DNA from: JBCBKP01 sp038521625
GTDB taxonomy: Bacteria > Planctomycetota > Phycisphaerae > Phycisphaerales > UBA1924
Assembly: GCA_038521625.1 (NCBI GenBank)
Contig: JBCBKP010000002.1
Location: 62,001 to 126,000, forward strand
DNA: 64,000 nucleotides
Reading direction: 5' to 3'
The notes beneath the pieces are model-generated. The model did not search any database, had not been told where the DNA came from, and worked only from the letters and a program-made list of their open reading frames with translations. A program made the translations under genes and the position numbers. Below are positions 19,289 to 28,050 of the stretch, piece by piece; the first letter of the stretch is position 1; each line of letters starts with the position of its first letter.

Positions 19289-20385
19289 CGATCGATGGTA
19301 TCCGTCGCGGGTTCCGGCTCGGTTTCGAGCCGGGCCGGCGTGGGCGGTCGCGAGCGGCGGGCGAGGGCGCCGCCGACGTGCTCGCCGGTGCCGGCGCCGC
19401 GCCGGACGAGCCACATCGCGGGCGCGATGCCGAGGATGAGCGTCGCGAGCTCGGACGCGGTGACGAACAGCGTGGCGATGACGAGGGCGTCGGCCTCGAT
19501 GCCGATGACGGCGCCGACGGCGATCGTGCCGCCCTCGCGGACGCCGGCGCTGCCGACGGGGCTGGAGGCCTGGATCAGGAAGTAGGTCGCGCCGAGGAGG
19601 ATCGTCTGGCCGGTCGAGAGGTCGAGCCCGAGGACGGCCGACGCGACCGCGAACCGGGCGGCCTGGATCGCGGTGTCGGCGAGCCGCAGGAGCAGCGCGC
19701 CCCAGACGGCGCTCGGGCGAGAAGTGAGCGCGAAGACGTCGTGCAGGTTGGCGTAGACGCTGGTTCGGAGGAACCAGGTGACGGGTTTCAGGCGGACGCT
19801 GCGCGCGATCGCGTGCATGCGGTCGTGGCCGGCGTCGCCCTCGAAGAGCCGGGAAAGCGTGATGAGCAGGAGCGCGAGCGCCGGCGGGCCGGCGAGGCTG
19901 ATGGTGATCCAGAGCCCGTCGACGCGGTCCAGAAGGCTGCTCGCGATCGCGGTGGGCAGGAGCCCGCAGGCGAGCACGGCGAAGTAGGCGCCCATCCAGG
20001 CCATGACGGTGGCGAAGGGGATCCCGTCGAGCCGGTTGTGCCAGGCGGCGCGGGTGATCGCGCCGAGCTTGCCGGGGGCGTAGTTGAGCAGCGTCGCGGC
20101 CCAGTTGACGCCGGAGAGGTAGACGGGCGGGAGCTTGGCGATCGGGCGGAGCAGCACCCAGAGTGTGAGTGCGTTGACGATGACGGTGCCGGCGCTGAGC
20201 GCGACGATCGCCGCGATCGGTCCCGGTCCGGCGTCGAGGAGCCTCTCGAGCTGCTCGCGTTTCTCGGGGCGGAGCGCGTCGTAGACGAGGTAGACGAGGA
20301 CGCCGGCGCCCGCGAGCCAACCGGCCAGACGCAGCCATCGGACCCAGGGCCGCGCGGCGGGACGGGATGGGGGGGCGTCGGTCAT
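19285..20385 (-). CDS. Multi-pass membrane protein, lysylphosphatidylglycerol synthase/UPF0104 flippase-like
   Basis: The 366-residue protein has about eight hydrophobic helices. The segment GVNWAATLLNYAPGKLGAIT and the later FLIQASSPVGSAGVREGGTI match the layout of the UPF0104/LPG-synthase transmembrane family, in which a PGxxG-type loop is conserved. Members are integral membrane proteins often associated with lipid or glycolipid translocation. It overlaps both neighbours by ATGA (20382-20385 and 19285-19288), so it is translationally coupled to the glycosyltransferase-like gene. A role with lipid-linked sugars is inferred from that pairing. Confidence 0.65.
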   Translation of the reverse strand: MTDAPPSRPAARPWVRWLRLAGWLAGAGVLVYLVYDALRPEKREQLERLLDAGPGPIAAIVALSAGTVIVNALTLWVLLRPIAKLPPVYLSGVNWAATLLNYAPGKLGAITRAAWHNRLDGIPFATVMAWMGAYFAVLACGLLPTAIASSLLDRVDGLWITISLAGPPALALLLITLSRLFEGDAGHDRMHAIARSVRLKPVTWFLRTSVYANLHDVFALTSRPSAVWGALLLRLADTAIQAARFAVASAVLGLDLSTGQTILLGATYFLIQASSPVGSAGVREGGTIAVGAVIGIEADALVIATLFVTASELATLILGIAPAMWLVRRGAGTGEHVGGALARRSRPPTPARLETEPEPATDTIDR

Positions 20386-22436
20386 CGGTCGAGGCGGTAG
20401 AGGGCGGTGCGTGCTTCCGGCCAGGCCTTGACGAGGCGTCCGTTGGCCTCGAGCCAGCGTGCGACGGACTCGGGGCGGAGGTCCGGGTCAAGGTAGCCCG
20501 AGGACTCGAGGCGCGCGAGCTCGGCGTAGTCGGCGAGCACGTGGGTCACATCCTCGAGCTCTCCGCTCTTGAGCGCGAGCAGCGGCGGCTCGTCCCAGGT
20601 TGTGGCGTAAACGGTGTCGATCGCGAAGTACAGCGGCGTGGCACGCCCGACGAGCAGCAGACGCGAGCCGTCCCGCAGCTCGTTGTTCACGTAGGCGGTC
20701 GGGGAGAAGTCGCCGATCTCGGTCGAGTACGGGGTCCCCAGGAAGACGGCGGGCGCGATGGCGCGCAGGCGGTTCGGCGAGCCGTCGAGCTGGCCGGCAT
20801 AGAGGGCGGCGCTGAAGGCGAGCTGCAGGAGTCCGAGCCCGAGCAGAGACCAGCGGCCGTATCGCGAGGCGGCGCACGCCACGCCGAGCGCCGCGATGCC
20901 GAGCGGCGCGAGCGGGATCAGGAACCGGCTCTGCACGTGCGTGAGGAACAGCCAGGCGAGCAGAGCGGCCCCCAGGCCCCCGATGAAGAGCAGCCCGAGC
21001 GTCCGCGTGCCGCGGCGGGCGACGAGGGCGGCCAGGCCGGCGAGGACGGCCGGGGTGAGCAGCGCCCACTGCGGGTTGAGCGGGCCGCGCCAACGGACGA
21101 CGCTCGGATCGGCGGCGCGGCTCGAGGGGTCGATCAGGATGGCGATGCGGAGGCGATCGATGAGATCGGCGTCGAGGCGGTGCGCCGCGTTCCACCTGCC
21201 GATCTGCTCCTGGCCCCAGTGGGCCGCCCCGAAGAGATCGGTCGCGAACGGGAAGACCGGGTTGCCGGCGTGCAACGCGTTCCGAAGGAGCCAGGGCGCG
21301 ATCGCGGCGAGGCCCGCGACAGCGCCGAGGCCGACGAGCGTCGGCCAGGAGCGCGCCGGGGTGCGCCAGAGCATCAGCAGGCCCACCACGGGTGTGACGA
21401 AGAACAGCGCCGTCGGCTTCACGCCGCAGGCGACGCCGACGAGCAGGCCGCAGGCGATCGCCCGGCGCCACCCCGAGGCCGCGACCGCGGTGGTCATCGC
21501 GCCGGCCGCGAGAGCGGTGACCGCGAGCTCGTTGTAGGCGAGGGTGCCGACGACGAGAATCCATGGCGTGGCGAAGAACGCGAGCCCGACAGCCGGTCCG
21601 ACGCCGCTGGGCGTCGAGAGAGCGCAGCGTGCGGCGAGCTTCTGAACAGCGTCGGCGAGCAGCCGGGCGGTCACGAGGGCGAAGCCGGCGTGGAGCAGGT
21701 GCGCGGCGACGAGCCGCCAGCCGCCGCCCACGAGCAGGCCCGGGAATCGGGCGTCGTTTGGGGCGAACGACATCGCGCCGAGCGACGCGAAGGCGGTCTC
21801 CATGTACGAAGGGAGGAAGGCGTACACGTTGTGTGCGGGCGGCGCGACACGCTCGCTCTCGAGCCATTCTTGTGGGAGCTGGAGGTGGTAGGAGAGCGCG
21901 TCGTACGCGCCGAACTCAGACGACCAGAACAGGCCGGGCATCAGCGTCGCGGCGGCGAGCCAGAGCCCGATCGCCAGCGCGATCGGGATCGACCAGGGCG
22001 AGCACATCGCGCGGTTGACGCGGGCCAGAAGCCATTGCGGTCGTGTGCGGCGGAGTCGCAGCGCCAAAGCGACGACGCCGGGCGCAAGCACGAGCCAGAC
22101 CCCGGCCGTGTTCATCAGCCCGAGCGAGCCGACGGCGTGGAGCAGCCAGAGCTGCAGCGCGAGGCCGAGAGCGAGCCGACTCCCGGCGAGCGCGCGGCGC
22201 CGGCCGAGCAGGGCCCCGCCCGCGAGTTCGCCCCAGCCGAGAGCGGCGAGGAACCAGACGAACACGACGCCGAGCGCGTAGACGAGGCCGCCCGCGCCGG
22301 AGAGGAGCCAGGTGATGGCCTCCGCGTCCTCGCCGATCGAGATCGCCGCGGCGCAGGCGAAGAGCGCGGCGAGGGCGGGCAGGAATGATCTCGCGGGGAT
22401 CTCGGGACGCCGTGGGATCGTGGGGGCGGCGGGCAC
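20382..22436 (-). CDS. Polytopic GT-C-type membrane glycosyltransferase-like protein
   Basis: The product is 684 residues with a dozen or more hydrophobic helices. A luminal loop near residues 180-200 contains SSEFGAYDALSYHLQLPQEW, typical of ArnT/PMT-like GT-C proteins that use polyprenyl-phosphate sugars. A soluble C-terminal part carries YSTEIGDFSPTAYVNNELRD. The frame is open to 22724, but that would overlap the divergent Fur-family gene. The GTG at 22436 is preferred because it gives a short, Pro-rich cytoplasmic N-terminus before the first helix. Acceptor and sugar are unknown. Confidence 0.65.
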   Translation of the reverse strand: MPAAPTIPRRPEIPARSFLPALAALFACAAAISIGEDAEAITWLLSGAGGLVYALGVVFVWFLAALGWGELAGGALLGRRRALAGSRLALGLALQLWLLHAVGSLGLMNTAGVWLVLAPGVVALALRLRRTRPQWLLARVNRAMCSPWSIPIALAIGLWLAAATLMPGLFWSSEFGAYDALSYHLQLPQEWLESERVAPPAHNVYAFLPSYMETAFASLGAMSFAPNDARFPGLLVGGGWRLVAAHLLHAGFALVTARLLADAVQKLAARCALSTPSGVGPAVGLAFFATPWILVVGTLAYNELAVTALAAGAMTTAVAASGWRRAIACGLLVGVACGVKPTALFFVTPVVGLLMLWRTPARSWPTLVGLGAVAGLAAIAPWLLRNALHAGNPVFPFATDLFGAAHWGQEQIGRWNAAHRLDADLIDRLRIAILIDPSSRAADPSVVRWRGPLNPQWALLTPAVLAGLAALVARRGTRTLGLLFIGGLGAALLAWLFLTHVQSRFLIPLAPLGIAALGVACAASRYGRWSLLGLGLLQLAFSAALYAGQLDGSPNRLRAIAPAVFLGTPYSTEIGDFSPTAYVNNELRDGSRLLLVGRATPLYFAIDTVYATTWDEPPLLALKSGELEDVTHVLADYAELARLESSGYLDPDLRPESVARWLEANGRLVKAWPEARTALYRLDR

Positions 22437-22488
22437 GGGGCGATGGTACCGCGGCGGCCCGATCGCCCGGTCGGCGTAGGATGTCCCG

Positions 22489-22962
22489 ATGGAGCTGCGC
22501 CCGAGCAGGCCGATCGAGGACGGCGACGCGATCGAGATCGTCGAGCCGCTCTGCGCGGTATTCCGCCGGATGTTGAAGGACGACGGGCAGAAGTACACGC
22601 CCTCACGGGCGTGGATCCTGGACACGATCATCGAGCTCGACTCGGTCTTCACGGCCGAGGCGCTGCTCTCCGAGGTCAACGGGACGCGGACCGAGCGGGT
22701 CAGCAAGGCGACGGTGTACCGCACGCTCGAGCTGCTCGATCAGTACGGGATCATCGAGCGTCTGCCGTTTGATCGCGAGCAGTCGCACTACCAGCTCGTG
22801 TACGGCAAGCGAGCCGATGCGCTGCTGATCGACGTGGACACGGGCGAGGCCGAGACGATCGAGGCCCCGGAGCTGATCGAGCTTCGCGACAAGATCTGTG
22901 CGGCCCGCGGGATCACGCCCGAGGGGCACCGGTTGCAGATCTACGTCCGGTCCGGCGCCTGA
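22489..22962 (+). CDS. Fur-family transcriptional regulator lacking the usual metal ligands
   Basis: This 157-residue protein has the Fur DNA-binding helix block VSKATVYRTLELLDQYGIIE at 71-90 and the dimerisation-domain pattern GHRLQIYVRSG at the end. Canonical Fur proteins carry a CxxC structural zinc site after the HHHLxC segment. Here the equivalent text is SHYQLVYGKRADALLIDVDT, without either cysteine. The first-domain ligands are also absent, since DSVFTAEALL replaces the usual His-containing motif. Only two His and two Cys remain, all isolated. It may therefore respond to something other than a metal, or not sense at all. It is divergent, 52 bp from the glycosyltransferase operon, which is a possible target. 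Confidence 0.8.
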   Translation: MELRPSRPIEDGDAIEIVEPLCAVFRRMLKDDGQKYTPSRAWILDTIIELDSVFTAEALLSEVNGTRTERVSKATVYRTLELLDQYGIIERLPFDREQSHYQLVYGKRADALLIDVDTGEAETIEAPELIELRDKICAARGITPEGHRLQIYVRSGA

Positions 22963-22978
22963 GGCGACCGGCGACGCC

Positions 22979-23422
22979 TTAACGGAGCGAGAGCTTGGTG
23001 AACCCCGCGCGGCGGAGGGCGTCCTGGGTGCGCACCACGTCTCCCCACGGGACACCCGGGCCCGACTCGACGACGACGCGCGGGTCGGCCGCGCCGAGCT
23101 GGTCGAAGAGCGATCGGGCGGCCGGCTCCAGCTCGTTGAGCGGCGAGCCGGTCAGCCCGAGCCCGGTTGCGGCGGTCCGCCCGGCTTGCGTGTTCAGCGA
23201 GACCGTCAGCACGACCGGGCCGAGCGCGCTGGCCGGGGCGTCGGATTCGGCCGCGTCCGGCTCGGCGGCGGTTCGGAGCAGCACCTCGGGCCCGAGCAGG
23301 ACCGTGGTCGCCATGAAGAAGATCAAGATGACCATGACCACGTCGACCATCGGGGTCATGTTGGGCCCGGCGTGCAGCTCGTAGATGGCGCGCGCGTCGC
23401 GCCTGCGGAAGCCGGCTCTCAT
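22979..23422 (-). CDS. ExbD/TolR-like proton-channel partner, second copy
   Basis: This 147-residue protein has a short cytoplasmic N-terminus, then GPNMTPMVDVVMVILIFFMA. That is the ExbD/TolR transmembrane helix with its essential Asp, followed by a periplasmic domain. ExbD proteins couple the proton gradient through ExbB/TolQ to outer-membrane work. The ATG at 23422 overlaps the stop of the first exbD (ATGA). The frame is open further upstream, but that part belongs to the other gene. Confidence 0.88.
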   Translation of the reverse strand: MRAGFRRRDARAIYELHAGPNMTPMVDVVMVILIFFMATTVLLGPEVLLRTAAEPDAAESDAPASALGPVVLTVSLNTQAGRTAATGLGLTGSPLNELEPAARSLFDQLGAADPRVVVESGPGVPWGDVVRTQDALRRAGFTKLSLR

Positions 23423-23850
23423 GGCGTGGCCTCGCCGGTCAGCGTCGCGGCGATCTGCAGCTCGGTCGTGCCGGCCCGCCGGCACGCCTCGATCACCGGG
23501 CGGACGAGCTCGTAGCGGATCGCGCGGTCGGCGCGGACCTGCACAGGGCGTCCGGCCTCGTTGAGCAGAGCGCGTTCGAGATCGAGGCGTCCGACGTCAC
23601 GCCCGTCGAGCGCGATGGCGCCGTCGGTGCGTACGGCGATCACGATCGGCTCTCTCGTGGTGTCCTCCTGCTCGCCGGCCGTGGCCTCGGGCAGGTCGAT
23701 GTCGCCGCGGCGTTCGAGCACGAGGTGGCCGACGACGAGGTAGAAGATGATCAGGACCATCACGACGTCGATCAGCGGCGTGACGTTGATGTGGCCGTCG
23801 GCCGCTGTGCGGCGGTTCGAGGGGCTGATTCGACGCGAGCGGCGTGCCAC
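23419..23850 (-). CDS. ExbD/TolR-like proton-channel partner, first copy
   Basis: This 143-residue protein has an Arg-rich cytoplasmic N-terminus, then INVTPLIDVVMVLIIFYLVV with the conserved Asp in the transmembrane helix. A periplasmic domain ends in EACRRAGTTELQIAATLT. It lies 21 bp after the exbB-like gene and overlaps the second exbD. Two diverged exbD genes per exbB is a common arrangement. Confidence 0.9.
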   Translation of the reverse strand: MARRSRRISPSNRRTAADGHINVTPLIDVVMVLIIFYLVVGHLVLERRGDIDLPEATAGEQEDTTREPIVIAVRTDGAIALDGRDVGRLDLERALLNEAGRPVQVRADRAIRYELVRPVIEACRRAGTTELQIAATLTGEATP

Positions 23851-23871
23851 GGGCCGGTTCCGGGTTCGCGC

Positions 23872-24585
23872 TCAGGCCGCCCGGTCGGCGCGGCCGGATT
23901 GCGATGGGTGGTGCGGCTCTGCCGGGAGGCGCTCGATCAGCCGCGCGGTAACCGAGATGCCGCGAGTGCAGATGCGGTCCACCGCGGCGCGGTAGATGCC
24001 GAAGACCAGCAGGCAGGGGATCGCGAGCATCAGCCCCATGAGCGTGTGGAACAGCGCCTTGGAGATGCCGAGCGAGAGGTCGGCCGGCCCGGCCTGGCCG
24101 CCGGTCTCGCTCAGGCTCGTGAAGGCGAGGATCATCCCCCAGACGGTGCCGGCAAGGCCGACGAGCGGGCCCAGGTTGCCGATGAGCTGCAGCGGCTCGA
24201 TCTTGCGGAACCAGCGTGCGGTCTCCTCACTCGCGGCGATGTCCGCGGCCTCGCGGACCGCTTCCCGCCCGTGGGGTCCGGCCTCGAGCGCCGGACGCAG
24301 CACGGCGCCGACGAACGTTTTGTCACCCTGCGCGAAGTTCCGCAGCTCGCCGATCCGGTCCTCCGTGAGCAGCAGGTCGGCCCGTTCCACCGACGAGTCC
24401 GGGAGGATCTTGCTCGTCCGGATGTCGAGGGCGCTGCGCACGATGAGGGCGACGGCCGCGACCGAGCCGGTGATGAGCAGCACCGTGAAAACGTCGAGCG
24501 ACTTGATGAAGAGTCCGCGGAGTCCGATCCGCTCGCCGGACGCGGTTTCCTGGGCGAGCGCGAGGATCTGGAGCGCGTCCTGCAT
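23872..24585 (-). CDS. MotA/TolQ/ExbB proton channel family protein
   Basis: The 237-residue protein has three predicted helices: near residues 45-65 (VFTVLLITGSVAAVALIV), at GNLGPLVGLAGTVWGMILAF, and at LFHTLMGLMLAIPCLLVFGI. The second and third carry the Gly/Pro-rich pattern of the ExbB/TolQ channel. It would form the channel with the two ExbD proteins encoded directly downstream. The ATG at 24585 is chosen over upstream in-frame starts because those would run into the tsaE stop region at 24617. No TonB gene is nearby. Confidence 0.88.
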   Translation of the reverse strand: MQDALQILALAQETASGERIGLRGLFIKSLDVFTVLLITGSVAAVALIVRSALDIRTSKILPDSSVERADLLLTEDRIGELRNFAQGDKTFVGAVLRPALEAGPHGREAVREAADIAASEETARWFRKIEPLQLIGNLGPLVGLAGTVWGMILAFTSLSETGGQAGPADLSLGISKALFHTLMGLMLAIPCLLVFGIYRAAVDRICTRGISVTARLIERLPAEPHHPSQSGRADRAA

Positions 24586-24616
24586 CGCCTGAGCGTAACC
24601 GGCTCGGAAGGGCCGG

Positions 24617-25297
24617 TCAGTCGTCCTGCTCCAGATCGGACTGCTCAACCGGACGCGAGACCGAGTAGTCCTCGGCGAACCACCGGTAGAGGTCGGCCAT
24701 GCGGGCCCGCTCGTCTGCGAACGGCCAGGTCGGCGAATCGGCCGGGACGTGCCGTCCGGTGACGCGGCAGGTCGTGTCCTCGCGCTCTGTGCCGGCGGCA
24801 GGCCCGTCGGGCGAGTCCTCGGCGATCGCCCGCCACGCGGGCCGATCCGACCACGCCTCCGGCAGCTCGAGCTCGAACCGGCGCGAAGTCGCCCCTGTCT
24901 GGGTGATCTCGATCGTCGCGATCCCCGCGTCGTCGCTCCTGTTCCGGACCGCCGCCGCGATCCGCGACCCCCACTCGATCAGCGCGATCGTCTCCGGCGT
25001 GACGGCTCGATCCCAGCCGAGCGCGTCGAGCTCGTCGTCATCCAGGCGGTAGGCGTCGAGGTGGGCGATGCTCGTGCCGGGCGTGTCGTACAGGTTGAGC
25101 AGGACGAAGGTGGGGCTGCTGATCTGGTCGGGATCGGCGCCCAGCGACACGGCGATCGCCCGAACGAGGGCCGTCTTTCCGGAGCCGAGCTCGCCGTCCA
25201 GGAGCACCACGTCCCCGGGCCTGAGAAGCTGGGCAAATCTGCGACCGAACTCGTCGGTCCGCTCCACGCTCTCGGTCTCGATCGTGATCCGCGGCAC
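24617..25297 (-). CDS. tsaE: tRNA threonylcarbamoyladenosine biosynthesis ATPase TsaE
   Basis: TsaE is the ATPase that works with TsaB and TsaD to make t6A37 in tRNAs. The N-terminal 150 residues have Walker A GELGSGKTALVRAIAVSLGA, the SSPTFVLLNLYDT segment and HLDAYRLDDDELDALGWDRA, all typical. The protein has 226 residues, about 70 more than usual; the extra C-terminal tail (EREDTTCRVTGRHVP onward) is charged and of unknown use. It starts at a GTG and heads the operon that continues with exbB and two exbD genes, a pairing with no obvious functional link. Confidence 0.9.
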   Translation of the reverse strand: MPRITIETESVERTDEFGRRFAQLLRPGDVVLLDGELGSGKTALVRAIAVSLGADPDQISSPTFVLLNLYDTPGTSIAHLDAYRLDDDELDALGWDRAVTPETIALIEWGSRIAAAVRNRSDDAGIATIEITQTGATSRRFELELPEAWSDRPAWRAIAEDSPDGPAAGTEREDTTCRVTGRHVPADSPTWPFADERARMADLYRWFAEDYSVSRPVEQSDLEQDD

Positions 25298-25446
25298 ACA
25301 CCATTGAAGGCGCCGTCTGCGGATCCGAGCCGCTCGAGGTGTCGTATCACAGCGGCCGCGTGAGCGCGTCCGAGCGAGATCGGACCGAGCGATGCCCCGC
25401 CCGCCCCAGAGAGGCCGGCGGCGTTCGCGGCCTCGGGAGGCAGATC

Positions 25447-26025
25447 ATGAACGAGCGGACGGGTCATCAATGGACCGGTGCGACCGTGACGGCGCTGCTG
25501 GTCGCGGGCCTGGCTTGCCTCGGGGCGAGCGGTGTGCGGCCCGCGGCCGCGGCCGCGGCCGATGAAGCTGGGACGCGCTCCTCCGAGGACCAGTTGGGGT
25601 TCTGGGTCGGCAGCTGGGATTGCTACGGGCGGAGCGGTTCGCTGAACGGCACAAACACGCTCGAGTGGCGCGTCGGCGGGCGGGTGATCCACGAGTCCTG
25701 GCGCGCGGTCGATGACACTTTCGGCGAGAGCTGGAATTGGTTCGACCAGGAAGAGCGGGCGTGGAAGCAGGTCTGGGTCGATCAGAACGGCTCGGATCTG
25801 GAGTTCACTGGCGAGCCGGAGGGCTCGGGCATCCGGTTCCGGGCGGAGCGCGAGACGCCGGAGGGGCGTGCGTTGGTCGAGATGTTTGTGCGTCCGATCG
25901 AGCACGGGTGGGTCCGCCAGACCGGGACGCGGTCGCTCGATGGCGGCGCGACCTGGGAGCCGCGGTACGACCTGATCTATGTGCCGACCGGTGAGCCGTA
26001 CGACCACGCCCTGATCGAGCGGTGA
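25447..26025 (+). CDS. Exported DUF1579-like protein
   Basis: This 192-residue protein has a signal peptide (VTALLVAGLACLGASG) and then a beta-rich domain beginning LGFWVGSWDCYGRSGSLNGT. The FWxGxWD opening and the later WEPRYDLIYVPTGEPYDH resemble DUF1579 and related lipocalin-like domains. No catalytic residues are evident. The frame is open from 25339, but the ATG at 25447 gives the signal peptide and follows GGGAGGC. It is convergent with thiL, 30 bp apart. Confidence 0.6.
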   Translation: MNERTGHQWTGATVTALLVAGLACLGASGVRPAAAAAADEAGTRSSEDQLGFWVGSWDCYGRSGSLNGTNTLEWRVGGRVIHESWRAVDDTFGESWNWFDQEERAWKQVWVDQNGSDLEFTGEPEGSGIRFRAERETPEGRALVEMFVRPIEHGWVRQTGTRSLDGGATWEPRYDLIYVPTGEPYDHALIER

Positions 26026-26055
26026 TCGAGCGGTGATCGCGGCGCGTCGCGCGGC

Positions 26056-26961
26056 TCAGTGATCCCAACCGAGATCCGTGGCGTCGTGCGCGGTGCCGCG
26101 GGGATCGATGATGACGGCGCCCGGTGGCTCGTTCTCTCGCGGCTTGCGGACCAGGCCGACCGGGCCGATGAGCTCGGGCTCGGTCGCCAATCGAGTCCCG
26201 GGCTCGAGCGCGAGGAGCAGCTCGTAGTCCTCGCCCTCGGCGCAGGCTTCGCGCCACCCCGGGCTCCGGTGGCTGATCGGCAGGTCGGCGGCCCGGAGCT
26301 CGAGCACGACGCCCGAGGCTCGTCCGACCCGCGCGGCGTCGCGTCCGAGACCGTCGGAGAGATCGATGGCGGCGTGCGCCCGGACCGAGCGGGCGGCGGC
26401 CTGGCCGGCCTCGAGACGCGGCTCGAACCGCAGGTGCCAGCCCGATTCGAACGAGGCGCCGATCTGGCCGGTCAGATAGAGCTCGTCGCCCGGTCGCGCA
26501 CCCGAGCGCAGGAGCGGCCCGGCGCCCGTCGCCGGGGTTCCGGCGATCGTCACGGTCAGGCTCAGCGGTTGGTCCGCTTCGGCGTGGGCGGCGATGTCGC
26601 CTCCGACGAGCGGGCAGTCCCAGTGGCGTGCCCAGCGGGCCATCGCGTCGAAGAGCGCGTCGGCGTGCGGGTACCCCGCGGGGAGGAGGCCGGTCGCGAG
26701 ACCCCACGCCGGCCTGCCTCCCATCGCGGCGATGTCGCTGACCGATCTCGCGATCGCCTTTCGCGCGATCAGGTCGATCTCGGTGCCGGGCTCGAAGTGC
26801 CGGCCCTCGACGACTTGGTCGGTCGTGATCAGGATGCGGTCGCCGGACTCGGAGAGGACCACGGCGGCGTCGTCGCCGGGGCCGACCTCGACCCGGGCGA
26901 ACTCGGCCGTGAGGTCGGCGGATCGGTCGTAGATATGGCGGTGGAGCTCGGACTCGCGCAC
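26056..26961 (-). CDS. thiL: Thiamine-monophosphate kinase
   Basis: ThiL phosphorylates thiamine monophosphate to the active cofactor thiamine diphosphate. The 301-residue product has VGPGDDAAVV (metal-binding Asp pair), ILITTDQVVEGRHFEPGT, ARSVSDIAAMGGRPAWGLAT and LVGGDIAAH, all AIR-synthase/ThiL family motifs in the usual order. DLSDGLGRDAARVG follows in the C-terminal domain. It starts at GTG 26961, 60 bp from the divergent spermidine synthase gene. Confidence 0.93.
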   Translation of the reverse strand: MRESELHRHIYDRSADLTAEFARVEVGPGDDAAVVLSESGDRILITTDQVVEGRHFEPGTEIDLIARKAIARSVSDIAAMGGRPAWGLATGLLPAGYPHADALFDAMARWARHWDCPLVGGDIAAHAEADQPLSLTVTIAGTPATGAGPLLRSGARPGDELYLTGQIGASFESGWHLRFEPRLEAGQAAARSVRAHAAIDLSDGLGRDAARVGRASGVVLELRAADLPISHRSPGWREACAEGEDYELLLALEPGTRLATEPELIGPVGLVRKPRENEPPGAVIIDPRGTAHDATDLGWDH

Positions 26962-27021
26962 GGGCGATCGTTGGCCGCGCTACGGTCCGGGTCCCGCGGG
27001 TGGGGACAGAAGGGGATTCGC

Positions 27022-28008
27022 ATGGCCGGGAGCGAGGTGGGCGCTGATCTGTGGGTCACCGAGTACATCACGCCTTGGGACGTGTACTCGCACGGGGTGA
27101 CGCGGGTCCTCGCGGCCGCGACGACCGAGTGGCAGTCGATGCAGATCGTCGAGACCGGGGCCTTCGGGCTCGGGCTGGTGCTCGACGGCAAGTGGCAGAG
27201 CTGCACCGGCGACGAGTTCATGTACCACGAGCCGCTGGTGCAGCCGGCGTGCGTGCTGCTCGCGATGGCGGGGCGCGCGCCCAGGACGGCGCTGATCCTC
27301 GGCGGCGGCGAGGGGGCGACGCTCCGGGAGGTGCTTCGCTGGAGCTCGATCGAGCGCTGCGCGATGGTCGACATCGACGGCGAGGTCGTCGAGGCGTGCC
27401 GCGAGCACATGGAGCCGATGCACCGCGGGGCTTTCGATGATCCGCGGGCGGATGTGGTGATCGGTGATGCGCTGAAGTACATCGAGGACCCGTCGAACAC
27501 GCCCGAGGGCGGGTGGGACCTGATCATCAGCGATCTCTCCGATCCGATCGAGGACGGGCCGAGCTTCATGCTCTTCACGAAGGAGTACTTCGCCGACCTC
27601 AAGAGATGTCTGGCGCCGCACGGAATCCTGGTCGTGCAGTCGGGGCCGACTTCGCCGCCCGAGCTGCACCTGCACGCCCGCCTTCGCCGGACGCTGCGCG
27701 ATGTCTTCGCGAACGGCAGCAGCATGACCAGCGCGGTCTCGACCTACCCGGCGCCGTGGAGCTTCATCCTGGCCAGCGACGCGCCGCTGCCCGAGGTCGG
27801 TTCGGCGCCCGACGCGGCGCGGGTGGACGCGGCGCTCGCCGAGCACACAAGGCCGTTCGGGGGCTCGGGCCTGAAGATGTTCGACGGCGCGGCGCTGGCC
27901 GGGCTGCTCGGCGTGCCCAAGCACCTCCGCGACGCGATCGACGCGGCCGACGTCGTCTACACGAAGGACGCCCCGCCGAGGTTCTTCGGCTCGGGCCGGC
28001 TCGGCTGA
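27022..28008 (+). CDS. speE: Spermidine synthase (polyamine aminopropyltransferase)
   Basis: The enzyme transfers an aminopropyl group from decarboxylated SAM to putrescine. The 328-residue protein has LILGGGEGATLREVLRWSSI (nucleotide loop), CAMVDIDGEVVEACREHM (conserved Asp), DVVIGDALKYIED and LIISDLSDPIEDGP (catalytic Asp region), in family order. It starts with ITPWDVYSHGVTRVL rather than the usual W/Y-ExxxP opening, so the N-terminus is divergent and the amine acceptor could differ. The ATG at 27022 follows AGAAGGGGA. The arginine decarboxylase gene 3.6 kb away could provide agmatine for the same pathway. Confidence 0.85.
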   Translation: MAGSEVGADLWVTEYITPWDVYSHGVTRVLAAATTEWQSMQIVETGAFGLGLVLDGKWQSCTGDEFMYHEPLVQPACVLLAMAGRAPRTALILGGGEGATLREVLRWSSIERCAMVDIDGEVVEACREHMEPMHRGAFDDPRADVVIGDALKYIEDPSNTPEGGWDLIISDLSDPIEDGPSFMLFTKEYFADLKRCLAPHGILVVQSGPTSPPELHLHARLRRTLRDVFANGSSMTSAVSTYPAPWSFILASDAPLPEVGSAPDAARVDAALAEHTRPFGGSGLKMFDGAALAGLLGVPKHLRDAIDAADVVYTKDAPPRFFGSGRLG

Positions 28009-28050
28009 CGCCGGGGCGGGCGGGGCGGGCGGGTCGGTATCCTGCCCGGC

